Below are positions 11,550 to 21,711 of a stretch of DNA of 64,000 nt, piece after piece (the first letter of the stretch is position 1; each line of letters begins with the position of its first letter). Below the pieces are notes generated by a model. That model worked only from the letters and a program-made list of their open reading frames with translations. It did not search any database and was not told the DNA's origin. The DNA is from Siphonodentalium dalli. Taxonomy: Eukaryota > Mollusca > Scaphopoda > Gadilida > Siphonodentaliidae. The stretch spans positions 8,008,734 through 8,072,733 of the forward strand of contig CP136061.1 of NCBI GenBank assembly GCA_032622095.1. The letters are read 5' to 3'. A program made the translations under genes and the position numbers.

Positions 11550-11727
11550 AATGTTATTATACAATGTTGTTTTAACAGTATGTGTTTTTCTTGTACGAGT
11601 CCAGGTTGTGGTGAAAAGTCATATTTTACGAGACACGCAGTGTCGTGTCCAATATGACTTTTTGACCACAACCTGGACGAGTACATGATAAACACATACT
11701 GTACACAAAATTGTATAATGACATTTT
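11550..11727. repeat. Foldback (palindromic) element 1
   Basis: A long imperfect palindrome is centred near 11638. The left arm carries ACAGTATGTG, CGAGTCCAGGTTGTGGT and AAAAGTCATATT; the right arm carries their complements in reverse order. The core is 11575-11702, and weaker pairing (ATTATACAATGTTGT) extends beyond it. A diverged copy is at 12073-12194. Such structures are typical of foldback MITEs. Confidence 0.85.
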
Positions 11728-11894
11728 TATTATCCATGTGTATGTTTATCCAAATTTTGGGAATAAAACTTTTGTGGTTATTTTTGGTATTTGTCGGCAC
11801 TTAATTCTCTATAGAAGCCTGTGATTGATCATCAGAAGGCATGATTTGAAACGTCTGCTAAATCCACCAGTGGTGTGCGCATCACAATTTCACC

Positions 11895-12055
11895 TATTCA
11901 TTTCGCAAAAGAGTTAATTCGTGACGTCACAGAGTCCCGATAAAAAGTCATATTGCACACTTGGGAGTCCAATATGACATTCGGGAGTCCAATATGACTT
12001 TTCCCCGGATTATCACGTAGCGGCTTTTGCCAAATCAGAAATAGTGTTAGTAAAG
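11895..12055. repeat. Dispersed duplication, copy 1
   Basis: TTCGTGACGTCA, GAGTCCCGATAA, TCCAATATGACATTCGGGA and AATCAGAAATAGTGTT appear here in the same order as at 12915-13110, about 1.05 kb away. The copies are diverged with indels. Both contain inverted GTCATAT/ATATGAC words like the foldback elements next door. Confidence 0.8.
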
Positions 12056-12072
12056 GGATGATAATAATATAA

Positions 12073-12194
12073 AGTATGTGTTTTTCTTGTACGAGTCCAG
12101 GTATTGGTGAAAAGTCATACCGGACGAGACGCGCAGCGTCGAGTCAAATGTGAGTTTGCACCAAAACCTGGAACAGTACAAGAAACACATACCG
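12073..12194. repeat. Foldback element 2
   Basis: A palindrome related to 11550-11727, with AGTATGTGTTTTTCTTGTAC on the left and its near complement ending at 12194. The inner arms (GGTGAAAAGTCATACC and its partner) have decayed more than in copy 1. Sequence beyond the right end (TTGTATAATGCCATTTTAAT) is also shared with copy 1. Confidence 0.8.
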
Positions 12195-12380
12195 TACACA
12201 ACATTGTATAATGCCATTTTAATTATCCATGTGTATATTTATAAAACATTTAGGAATAAAATGGTTGTATAATTACAGGATGTGCATATAACTTTTAGTT
12301 GCAAAACTCGGGGGAGGGAGTGGGAGGTGGGGGATTGGATTACAAACAAAATTACCTTTTATTTCTGGGTATCCAGTTAA

Positions 12381-12757
12381 CCCTTTACCCAACAGAAGGG
12401 CCCTGTGCCAATGCATTCTCTTATATATGCGAGTCGACCATAGGTCGCCTCGCATATATAAGAGAATGCATTGGCTTAACACATTAAAAATTATAAAATT
12501 GTTAAAATTGTAACAAAAAATGGTAAAAAGTGTTAAAAAAAGATTTTTTTTAGGCCAATGCATTCTCTTATATATGCGAGGCGACCTATGGTCGACTCGC
12601 ATATATAAGAGAATGCATTGGCACAGGGTATAACTGTAACCATCACAATGTGGTCAATGAGCCGATTCCAATGATATCCATATTTGTATGGTTTTATTGA
12701 GACAGACCGAAGATATTTTAGGCTGTTGAAGCTTTATTTGGCCGGTTGGGTAAAGGG
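12381..12757. mobile_element. piggyBac-like MITE carrying the hairpin pair
   Basis: TTAA (12377-12380 and 12758-12761) flanks perfect termini CCCTTTACCCAAC and GTTGGGTAAAGGG. Inside is the module 12401-12628: CCCTGTGCC, hairpin, AT-rich linker, hairpin, GGCACAGGG. About 130 bp of unrelated sequence follows to the right end. At 377 bp with no coding capacity it is a MITE. A damaged sister copy is at 55339-55674. Confidence 0.8.
12401..12628. repeat. Two-hairpin module, CCCTGTGCC...GGCACAGGG
   Basis: Two 69-bp hairpins (12407 and 12554) are separated by a 78-bp A/T linker, and the module is bounded by its own inverted ends CCCTGTGCC/GGCACAGGG. The same bounded module, with a different, longer linker, lies in the TA-flanked element at 56357-56724 and partly at 46857-47195. 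That suggests it moves, or is exchanged, as a unit. Confidence 0.75.
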
Positions 12758-12914
12758 TTAAAGATAGAGATGCAAGTAAAATTTCACTCCAGTTGGAAAT
12801 GTGAAACCAGTAAAAAATTGGGACACAAGGGTTAATATAACATAGATGTCAGGACATGACATTATCAACACCAATCATATTCACTTACCTATAGAGTTAC
12901 TGCGCGTTGATTAT

Positions 12915-13110
12915 AGTTAGTTCGTGACGTCAGTCGGAGTCCCGATAACTTTTATAAAAGTTATATTGAACTCGATTCGAGTCCAATATGACATTCGGGA
13001 CTCCTGTGATGTCAGGTGGTGTATTCATGACACTTTCTGAGTCCAGTATAACTTTTCCTCGGATTATCATGTGACTGCATTTGCCCAATCAGAAATAGTG
13101 TTTGTATATA
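12915..13110. repeat. Dispersed duplication, copy 2, upstream of Gly-rich exon 2
   Basis: Diverged copy of 11895-12055 with about 35 extra bases. Its right edge contains AATAGTGTTTGTATATAAG, so the TATA-like box at 13105 lies at or just past the repeat boundary. Confidence 0.75.
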
Positions 13111-13139
13111 AGTGAGTGGAACTGAGAGTCGGTCAGACT
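13105..13139 (+). promoter_or_regulatory. Candidate TATA + initiator upstream of Gly-rich exon 2
   Basis: TATATAAG at 13105-13112 is followed at the canonical 30-base distance by TCAGACT, whose A at 13135 would be +1. Such a transcript could translate from the ATG at 13198, but the product would lack a signal peptide, and an earlier out-of-frame ATG lies at 13170. This competes with the spliced-exon model. Confidence 0.35.
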
Positions 13140-13188
13140 AGCTTTGATTTTTATTTATTTTTAATTGTAATGCATTCCACTCTTGCAG

Positions 13189-13710
13189 ACTGGAGTGATG
13201 TCGGATGATTTTAGTGGTCGCCCAGCAACCAGCGGTATCGATCAACTTTTGAGACTTCAGGTTGGCACAGACACCTATAGAGGGAACCCGTTACTAGGGT
13301 CAGCTATATTAGGATCCGATGGAATCGGCCGTGGATTAGGACGCGGTCGTGGATTAGGACTCGGTCGTGGGTTGGGAGGCGGTTTACTGACCGGTGGCTT
13401 GGGCGGTAGATTAGGCGGCGGATTAAACGGCGGCATAGGCGGTGGATTCGGCCGTTTACCAGGCGGCGGCATAGGCGGCGGAATAATCGGTGGAATAGGT
13501 GGATTAGGCGGCAGATTAAACGGCGGCATAGGCGGTGGATTCGACCGCTTACCAGGCGGCGGCATAGGCGGCAGAATAATCGGTGGAATCGGTGGATTAG
13601 GCGGCAGATTAAACGGCCGCATAGGCGGTGGATTCGACCGCTTACCAGGCGGCGGCATAGGCGGCGGAATAATTGGTAGAATCGGTGGATTAGGCGGCCG
13701 TTGGTCATAA
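13189..13710 (+). CDS. Glycine-rich protein, probable last exon
   Basis: The open frame of 173 codons plus stop follows a good splice acceptor (ATTCCACTCTTGCAG, ending 13188) and reads in phase 0, matching the phase-0 donor at 5087. The first 35 residues are not repetitive (TGVMSDDFSGRPATSG, then GIDQLLRLQVGTDTYRG). A GRGLGRG tract comes next, and then three 31-residue (93-bp) repeats built on GGRLNGGIGGGFDRLPGGG with GGIIGGIGG. The frame ends with GGRWS and TAA. There is no signal peptide here, which favours joining to the secreted exon at 4791. No AATAAA follows; a weak TATAAA variant is near 13752. The sequence resembles silk-like or shell-matrix Gly-rich proteins, but repeat bias makes homology claims unsafe. 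Confidence 0.6.
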   Translation, partial: TGVMSDDFSGRPATSGIDQLLRLQVGTDTYRGNPLLGSAILGSDGIGRGLGRGRGLGLGRGLGGGLLTGGLGGRLGGGLNGGIGGGFGRLPGGGIGGGIIGGIGGLGGRLNGGIGGGFDRLPGGGIGGRIIGGIGGLGGRLNGRIGGGFDRLPGGGIGGGIIGRIGGLGGRWS

Positions 13711-13864
13711 AACATTATTGGAACAAATAATCGGTTAAACACATATCCGGATATAAATATACACACCACAAAGAAATTTCAGGAAGAACTCGATGTGTTG
13801 CAAAAACTATGTTTCACTGTAAGTCCTACATCTTCTCGAGACACATTTTACGCAAACTTTGTTT

Positions 13865-14152
13865 CACGTGACGTTATGACACGTTTATCGCCATATATGG
13901 AGTGACACATTCGATCTGTTTGATGTGACGTTATGGCACGTTTATCGCCATATATGGAGTGACACATTCGATCTGTTTCACGTGACGTTATGACACGTTT
14001 ATCGCCATATATGGAGTGACACATTCGATCTGTTTGATGTGACGTTATGGCACGTTTATCACCGTATATGGAATGACACATTCGATCTGTTTCATGTGAC
14101 TTTATGGCACGTTTATCAACATATATAGAATGACACATTCGATCTGGATCTG
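13865..14152. repeat. 57-bp tandem repeat, 5 copies
   Basis: GTGACGTTATGRCACGTTTA recurs at 13868, 13925, 13982, 14039 and 14096, exactly 57 bp apart. Odd and even copies alternate TTCACGTG and TTGATGTG junctions, so the array grew as 114-bp dimers. Each unit includes CCATATATGG, an SRF-like CArG box. Confidence 0.95.
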
Positions 14153-14643
14153 CCATTCAAATTGGTGACTTTACGCATCAAATGTGATTTTTGTTTTGTT
14201 CATCGATCGTTGTCGAAATGTATAAATTTAAGAATTTAATTCACGTCGATTTAAAGCTGTTTGTCCCCCGATCCTTTATAACATAGAAAATAATAACAGA
14301 GCAATCGGAAACACTCTTTTTACATAAAATAAAAACTAGATCAATCAAAAGCACTCTTATAACATAAATCATCAAACCAATTGCATATCGCAATAGTTCC
14401 ATAACTGCATTTGGATAGGGATGAAGTGCCATCAATGCGTTGTTGATGTGTAGGACTTCCGGGCCCCTCACGCAGCGACCACCGATGGCCGTCTTGGAAA
14501 ATCAATCTCATATAATTCCATGTACCAATATATCTCATGCACGGTAAATATGCTTTCTATACCGGTACTTCTGTTGCGGTGTCATTTTAGTCAGCCCTAT
14601 TTTCAACCTTGAGGGAGACAATCAGAACTCCCATGGCTTGATT
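14153..14643. other. Gene-free stretch
   Basis: No gene or repeat is recognised. Short minus-strand frames at 14241-14538 show no domain. Confidence 0.5.
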
Positions 14644-17600
14644 ATTACGCCACATGGTGGTGTATCTAGTTTCGGTGATTTTGATATTGTGTGGTGGACA
14701 GGACGAATGTATTCTTGGATATTATTTTTTGTACCTTACTCAATTGTACCAATAGAATCACGTATATGCTGAAATTGTAAAGTTAACGGCACCGGTGTAT
14801 AATATGTTTTTGAAAATATGATAAATCGTATCCATAGGGTCAGGACAGGCTGAAATTGTAAACTTAAAGTCACCGGTGTAATAATATGTTGTTGAAAATA
14901 TAAATAATCTGATAGCCTGAAAATAATATATCACCCATTGGGAGCCCCTGGTGTATTCTTGGATATTTTTATTTGTACCTTACTCAATCGTACCGATAGA
15001 ATCACGTAGATGCTTAAATTGTAAAGTTAACGTCACCGGTGTATAATATGTTTTTGAAAATGTGATAAATCGTATCGATAGAGTCAGGACAGGCTGAAAT
15101 TGTAAACTTAAAGTCACTTGTTGTTGAAAATATAAATAATTTGATAGACTGAAAATAATGTGTAACCCATTGGGAACCCCAGGTGTAGTGAAGTGAATTG
15201 TGGGTAGTTTCATTGTGATTCTCCGCCATCTTTATTTTCTGGAATTATCACCAAGATTTCTCCACTCGATTCTCTTAAAATGCACCCGAATCGGTCAAAT
15301 TCTTTTGATAATTCTATCTAAATACATCTTAGCTACTATTCGGATCTGCTGTCCCGGTCGAAAAGGGTTTAGTTTGACCAAAATGGCAATTGACAAAAGG
15401 CTGTTTACAAAAATGCGTCTACTCGATGACCCGTCCACGGTCCACGCTGTAGTGTAAATTTATTATCGAAAACAAATTCAATTTCTTCCATCTAAAACAT
15501 AATTATGCGCTGAACTCTGTCATTTAAAAAAAAAGAAGAATATATACGTATTACACACATACACACCAAATTTCAGCTCAAAGTTTTGAAAAATGACAGT
15601 TTTATAGACATAAATCGATTTAAATGGGAAATCCTGTGTTAAATTTTATCATCGAAAAAAAATCATTTCTTCGATCTAAAAAATAATTACGTGCTGTACC
15701 CTGTCATTTTAGGAATATATAAGTATCCCACGCACACACCAAGTGTGAGCTAAAAATTTTTAAAAATAAGAGATTTATCGACATAAATCGATTTGTATAT
15801 GGCAGATGCAAATTGCCTTGTTAAATAAATTTTAGGGCCCTGCAAATGTTTTCTGAGCTGTTCCATATTGGGCACTAGAGTCCATATTTGACCGTTATAT
15901 CTGATAATTGTGCGACAGTACAGTCGCGTTACTTTATACGTCAACATTGATCATTATCACCCGACAAATTTATTTCGGCCTATCGTATCAACCCCTATTT
16001 TCTCACGCGTAGCTTGACTAAGTGTCAACATTGGTCTTTATCGCTCCACTAATTTGTATCGTTTCATCGGTATGAATTCCATATCCATCTATCCACATAT
16101 AACCAACCGAACCTCTAATCCCGGTCCAATTTATTTAATTTTTTATCGCTATAGTCACGTTACTTAATATTTTATCGCGTGATACTTGTACTTATATGTC
16201 TATGGTATTGCTATAGTATACCGTATACATATATCAATTGCTATTCCTTTCTATATAATCCTGGTGCCATCTATAGAGATAGAGATAATTTCATACCCCC
16301 CAATTTTATGTCATTGCTGCTTTAGTACAGTCGCGATACATTACATGGCAACATCGCTCCACTAATTTATGTCAGTTTATCGGTACGAACCCCTTTTTCT
16401 CCGAGTCCATATAACGTACCAACCCAACATCTTATAGAAGTCCATAAATGACTATTCTGGCACTATATAGAGATGACTAAGAATCTGACACCCCCTATTT
16501 TATAGCCTTGTTGCAATGTTCAGTAGAGTTGAGATGCATAATATGTCAACATTGGTCATTATCGCTCTATAAATTTGTATCGGTTCAACCCTTAGTTCCC
16601 TGTATCGCCCACCCCTCCCTGAATTTATTTTTTCATTTGTATTATAGTCTCGATCGTTACGTACACATTTTATCTCTTGTAACTTTTGCTTCAACGCGTC
16701 GAGTTCCGCTGCAGAGAATACAAAACTGACAACATTTTGAAATGTAAGCAGGCTTCAAACTCATCTTATCCAAGAAAAACTCTGGTTACATACGAAATTT
16801 GTGTATAAGGTGTACGCGCATTTGTTTCGTTAAAAACCAAAGGTCCCAAGTCAAGGTCCAAATCCCCAACACACTGTTGTGAGGTTTAACTCCATCTACA
16901 TACAGTAATGTCCAAAGTAATTGATCACTTAACCACAGCAAAATTATGGGTATTTTTTCATGATTTTAAATCCTGAAAAATTACCCATAATTATTATTTC
17001 AATGATATTTTCATTACATGGGATCCAAAACCCGACTTACGGGAGCGTGCTTCGCGCGCGACTGTATCTTAAGCATATGTGCATATTTAATAGGCCAACA
17101 ATTGGAATCCCAACAGAGAAGATTGGCGTGGGTCCCTTGTGCGAGCTGTCCATCGAAAACTATTTAGACATCTCAAGACACGTTAGACCCAATAAATTAA
17201 TATACAGAATAGATACATCTATTGCCTGAGTGACTAATATTTATATTTGTTACAATGAGGTCAAATAGTTGCGAAGCCAGCACCACAATTCTTTCCCTCC
17301 AATATTAAAACAACTTCTAAAGAATTATTAATTTACCTTATATTTGGTATGGAGCGTCCTTGGTTTACTGGAGTTCAGATTTGTTAACATCACGTCACCA
17401 AGTTAATTACTTGCGAAGCCACAGCCATAACTATTTCCCTCCATAGTAATTCTCAAAACAACTTCTTAAGAACAATTGACCAGGTCAGTCGCGCAATTAT
17501 TGGAAGAGCCACGGTCAATCATTTTTTAAAAACCAAATGTTACATTTAAATTATTGCTTTATGTAACCAAAACAAAAATTAAATGAGAAAATTAAGTTTT

Positions 17601-17861
17601 ACTACTTGCTAAATTTTATCTTTTAATTATTTCATTTAAATTTTAGTATTTACAGTATACTAAGTCCAAGTCTTTATAATCTGTTGAGTGACCCCACATT
17701 CGTTTACTTGCTTTGTTAGTAATAATTTGAAGGTTTACTTGTTTAAACGCAATTGGTATCAAAATATTTTATGTATTTTTTATAATTTATATTTATATGT
17801 AATACTATAATCTTGGTGGCGTTACCATTTCTGACTATGGTTTTCTTGTTATTATTACGCC
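14644..17861 (-). mobile_element. Long repeat element, copy 1 (3.2 kb)
   Basis: It is bounded by TTATTACGCCAC followed by a small hairpin at 14644, and by GGTTTTCTTGTTA at 17861. It matches most of 27143-33957 in inverted orientation. The left end contains two tandem copies of a subunit of about 240 bp (14711 and 14952). No transposase is visible. Orientation is set so that the ACAAGAAAACC end is 5' and the hairpin end (GTGG, CGTAATAA) is 3', which resembles Helitron-like ends but lacks the canonical CTRR. A 36-residue CLYLT...VYN frame and an 89-residue frame recur in copies. Confidence 0.65.
16960..17229 (+). other. Open frame conserved between element copies
   Basis: An 89-codon frame has a counterpart at 30841-31110 (minus) in the inverted copy. 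From ISMIFSL to the common end LIYRIDTSIA the two proteins stay alignable, and both indels between them are 6 nt, so the frame is kept. It has no known domain and no strong start. It may be an exon fragment of the element or simply conserved repeat DNA. Confidence 0.25.
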
Positions 17862-18485
17862 ACCTAGTGTGGTGTTACTTGCATTTGGTTTTTTGATATC
17901 ACATGGAGTACAGGGCGAATGTATTCTTGGAGATTGTTTGTACCTTACTCAATCGTACCGATATAATCACGTAGATGCCGAAATTGTAAAGTTAACGCCA
18001 GCGGTGTATAATACGTTTATGAAAATATGATAAATCCTATCGATAGAGTCAGGACAGGCTCAAATTGTAAACTTAAAGTCACCGGTGTAATAATATGTTG
18101 TTGAAAATATAAATAATCTGATAGCCTGAAAATATTGTATAACCTATTGGGAGCCCATAATAAATGGGAATAACCTATTGGGAGCCCCTGCTGTATTTTA
18201 TGGAGATTGTTTGTACCTTACTGAATCGTACCGATATAATCACGTAGATGCCGAAGTTGTAAAGTTAACGCCACTGGTGTATAATATGTTTATGATAAAT
18301 CGTATCGATAGAGTGAGGACAGGCTCAAATTGTAAACTTAAAGTCGAAAATATAAATAATCTGATAGCCTGAAAACATTGTATAACCTGTTGGGAGCCCC
18401 TGGTCTAGTGAACTGAATTATGGGTAATTTTAATTGGAGTGCGCATGTCTGTTTTTTTTATAGTAACGGCCATCTTTTATTTTCT
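17862..18485 (-). mobile_element. Long repeat element, copy 2, partial
   Basis: It begins with TTATTACGCCACCTAGTG directly after the end of copy 1, so the two are joined head to tail. It holds the doubled subterminal subunit of about 250 bp. Over about 180 bp (18195-18375) it is identical to the complement of 33410-33595. Similarity stops just after the TTTATTTTCTG near 18485. Confidence 0.75.
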
Positions 18486-18815
18486 GCATGCGCAGTCTAT
18501 ATGCGTTCTTTTGGGGAAATTCGCTATTTTGGTTAAGTGAAACAATGGTATGAGTTCAATGTTTGTTTGTATATAAGAAAGTATATTGAATTTTGGAGGC
18601 CGACAATTGTATCTATTTGAAGATTAAAAGTTGCTTGTGTGTATTTAGCTGTGCATGGTTCGTTAATTAGGCCAGCCTATTGTCATATTAGAACGTCTCC
18701 AATAACATACAACCTCTCTGCAGTTAACATTGTGAATTTGGCAACAGTCCAAGCAGGCCCTCTAATGGAGCACTGTGAATTTGGCAACAGTCCAAGACAC
18801 GTGGGGTATATATAG

Positions 18816-18957
18816 AATACACACGTAGTGTTTCTGAATACCAAATTTACACCACGAGTGGGATTGATGGTTTACCACACGAGCTTTAGCGAGTGTGGTA
18901 AATCATCAATCCCACGAGTGGTGTAAATTTGGTATTCAGAAACACTACGTGTGTATT
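18816..18957. repeat. 142-bp near-perfect palindrome
   Basis: The arms run from AATACACACGTAGTGTTTCT on the left to its complement at 18957, with a centre near GAGCTTTAGCGAG at 18881-18893. About 64 bp per arm pair with a single gap. No gene is inside. It is a foldback element or cruciform-forming sequence. Just upstream, TGTGAATTTGGCAACAGTCC is directly repeated (about 18731 and 18774). Confidence 0.95.
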
Positions 18958-20147
18958 TTGTTTATACCATGACCGGTACAGGAGCAACAACTGCTATGAA
19001 ATCGAAATAAACCCACTTAAATTAAGATGATTCTGTCGCACCATTCACAATCATCCCCGTTGTGTTCCCCACACTTGGCCGTACATCGACGTACACTATC
19101 ACAGCTGATCAGGCGTATTGATACATTGAATTAGGTCAACATTCAATTGTACGAATATGGTATCATTGTAGCCAATTCACAATAAACTGTAATCATGATG
19201 AAACCGCCATAAATAAACAACATGAATATATATATGGGAATACGAATTTAATGAATATAAATATAACACATTGCGGGAACTTTTTTTTCTCCGCCGTACA
19301 GTGAACAGGAAACCACGAAAGTCATTTTGAAATCCACCGTTTGTTGTTCGAGTTTTTTACGTCTATTTCTTGAAATATATGTTCAATTTGTTGATCTGGA
19401 TGTGATTTCCACGGAAATAACTGTTCGTTTTTATCGCATTAGTGAGTATAATATTCAATTGAATCGAAAGTATCAAATTGTTTTCATCGCGAGGCGCTAC
19501 ATTTTAAAAATAGAGTGATTTTGATCGAGGTCATGGAAGGTTAATGAAAGGTCAACTCGGATGTAGTTCTACTATGGGTATAAACTTTAACCATTGAAAT
19601 GCCATTAAAACGTGTTACCCACAGTAGAAACGTGTTACCCACGGTCGGACTCCTGTTCACACACAGTAGGGTGTACAGCACAAATATATTATATAGCATG
19701 TTTGTACACAGTACAATAGGGAGTCATGGTATAAAATAACTGAACACCTGTGGCCAACTTGATCTCCAGAATGTTTTTAAGTGGAAGGGACAGTGTAGTG
19801 GGGTGGGGGTGGAAGTTAGATTTTGAGTGTGTATGATTCACAACTTTTGTAAAAAAAAGTTAATGCACATGTAGTTGGAAATTTCATACATTATTACACT
19901 ACAACATAAAGGTTAAAATACATGGTTACCATTGCCTGGTATCCCAACTAGTAATTATTGTCCCCATTATGATGGGGACGGGGATCGAATGATGGAGGTA
20001 TTTTGAGGGGGTGGGAGTCACAACTGTTATAAAGAATTTTAACAGTTGGAAATTTCATACATGATTACACTAACTTTTTGTCCCCATTTATTTTACTGCT
20101 GTCTTGTTTGTTACTGTATTCCTGATATGGAAATAATAAAGAGCATT
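18958..20147. other. Gene-free stretch with an old duplication
   Basis: About 19780-19900 and 19975-20085 are diverged copies sharing GTTGGAAATTTCATACA and TTACACTA; the same GTTGGAAATTTC word recurs in 27750-29420. GTGTTACCCAC is doubled near 19610-19640. No coding region is supported. Confidence 0.5.
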
Positions 20148-21711
20148 TATTACGCCACCTGTGGTGTATCTAGCTGCTGAGATTTTGATATTGCGTGGTG
20201 GACAGGGCGAATGCATTGTGGGGCTTTTATTTATAGAGTTGGAAATTCCGTTTATTTAAAAGTCGGAACTACGCGACCAGTAGGCCAAGTCCAGTAAAAC
20301 GGTTCGTTATAGGTGCTGGTTGTTATTGTTATTTTAACGGAATTCTGAGTTGGTCATTCGCGAAACCAATATATTTTATATTCTATAATTAAAACCGTGG
20401 GTATATAATATATGATCCTCTTTATGGATATTGTAGGAAGGTAAATTTAGCTAAAGCGGTGGGATATCTTGCAAGACAACACATTTCGGTTTGCGCTATA
20501 ACTGCTCAATGTTTTAAGGTGTTACACAACGTCTGATAAAAAGAGTTCTATCGGGAATATTCACACTATTTTTTCAGAGAACATGCATAGAGTAAACATA
20601 GTCCTATCGGACTATCGTAAAGTAGTTCCGTTTAATTCGGGATTAATTAACCCTCAGACTGCCGAAACTGCCGACAATAAATTCGCTTGTTCGTGTCCGC
20701 CGAAAATCAAACTTGCCTGTTTAGAGGTCCCATTTTCGTGGCTAATGGTGATAGAATCACAATTTTTCAGTCAAATTCATGGATAAATTACATTACACTT
20801 AATCGGCTTATGTCCGCGGCCATAAACCTGCGTTTTGATAACAATTTATTTGAGACAAACTGTTGCGCGGGTATCAGTCGGCGCTTATCGGTTGAAGTTA
20901 TTATGATCGTGCAGCCTGCGCGTGCAACAAGTGTTCAAATACAACAGAAGAAAAAAATACTATGTCAAATAAATAACGTCATCAATGGACAGACAAGTTT
21001 CATTTCCGCGGGACACGAAAAAGCGAATTTAATGTCGTCAGTTTCGGCAGTCTGAGCGGTTTAATTAATCTCCTTTACGATATCCCGATAGGACTATATT
21101 TACACTATGTTCTCTGAAAAAAAATGGTGTGAATATTCCCGATAGAACTATTTTTATCAGACGTTTTGTAACACATTAAAACATTGAGCAGTTAGCGCAA
21201 TTTTCTGGAATTTCGGACTATTTCGTCTATAAAAATACGATGAGCAACTGAAAATGTTTTTCAACATTCTGGAAGGGGTAGATGTCCAGGTATATATGTT
21301 TAAAATTTCACGCATTAACTATGACAGATAACAAAGTTATAATTAGTTTTATAGGCCCACCATAAATCCCCTATAATAAACGCATGCCCCCGTAATCACA
21401 TGGCTTTGCTGTGGATGCTTTCGTTCCCAGCATGCATCATTCTCGCTATCTGTAAAATGTCTATGAACAATGGCTGTGCCACGCACTCTTAGCTTTGATC
21501 CGCATTTAGAAGCATTCTGGTGTGGCGAATGAGAAACCTGCAGTAATTTATAAGCCGTAGTTCATTGTAATAATTTGAAGAATTACTTATCTTAACGGAA
21601 TTCTGAGGCGGTCCATTCATGTAACCAATATATTTTATATTATGATTTATATTTATGGCTAATAATACGATCTTGGTGGCGTTACCATTTCTGACTATGG
21701 TTTTCTTGTTA
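20148..21711 (-). mobile_element. Long repeat element, copy 3, with a foldback insert
   Basis: It starts TTATTACGCCACCTGTGG at 20148 and ends CTATGGTTTTCTTGTTA at 21711, the same termini as copies 1 and 2. The interior differs: near its end it shares AACGGAATTCTGAGGCGG and CCAATATATTTTATATT with 58225-58480 and 59245-59510. A foldback element occupies 20490-21203. There is no transposase. Confidence 0.65.
20490..21203. mobile_element. Foldback element with inverted repeats of about 230 bp
   Basis: The left arm (TTGCGCTATAACTGCTC, ACGTCTGATAAAAA, TTCTATCGGGAATATTCACA, CAGACTGCCGAAACTG) is repeated in inverted order on the right. Pairing extends about 230 bp per arm with scattered mismatches, around a unique centre of about 270 bp. 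Frames at 20583-21055 only read through the arms. Target duplication is not clear. Confidence 0.85.

Noticed and set aside
13275-13769. Proline-rich minus-strand ORFs opposite the Gly-rich exon
   Set aside because: They are the complement of Gly codons and lack any start or splice context.
20583-21055. Two overlapping ORFs of 67 and 122 codons
   Set aside because: They run through the arms and centre of a foldback element and share no protein motif.
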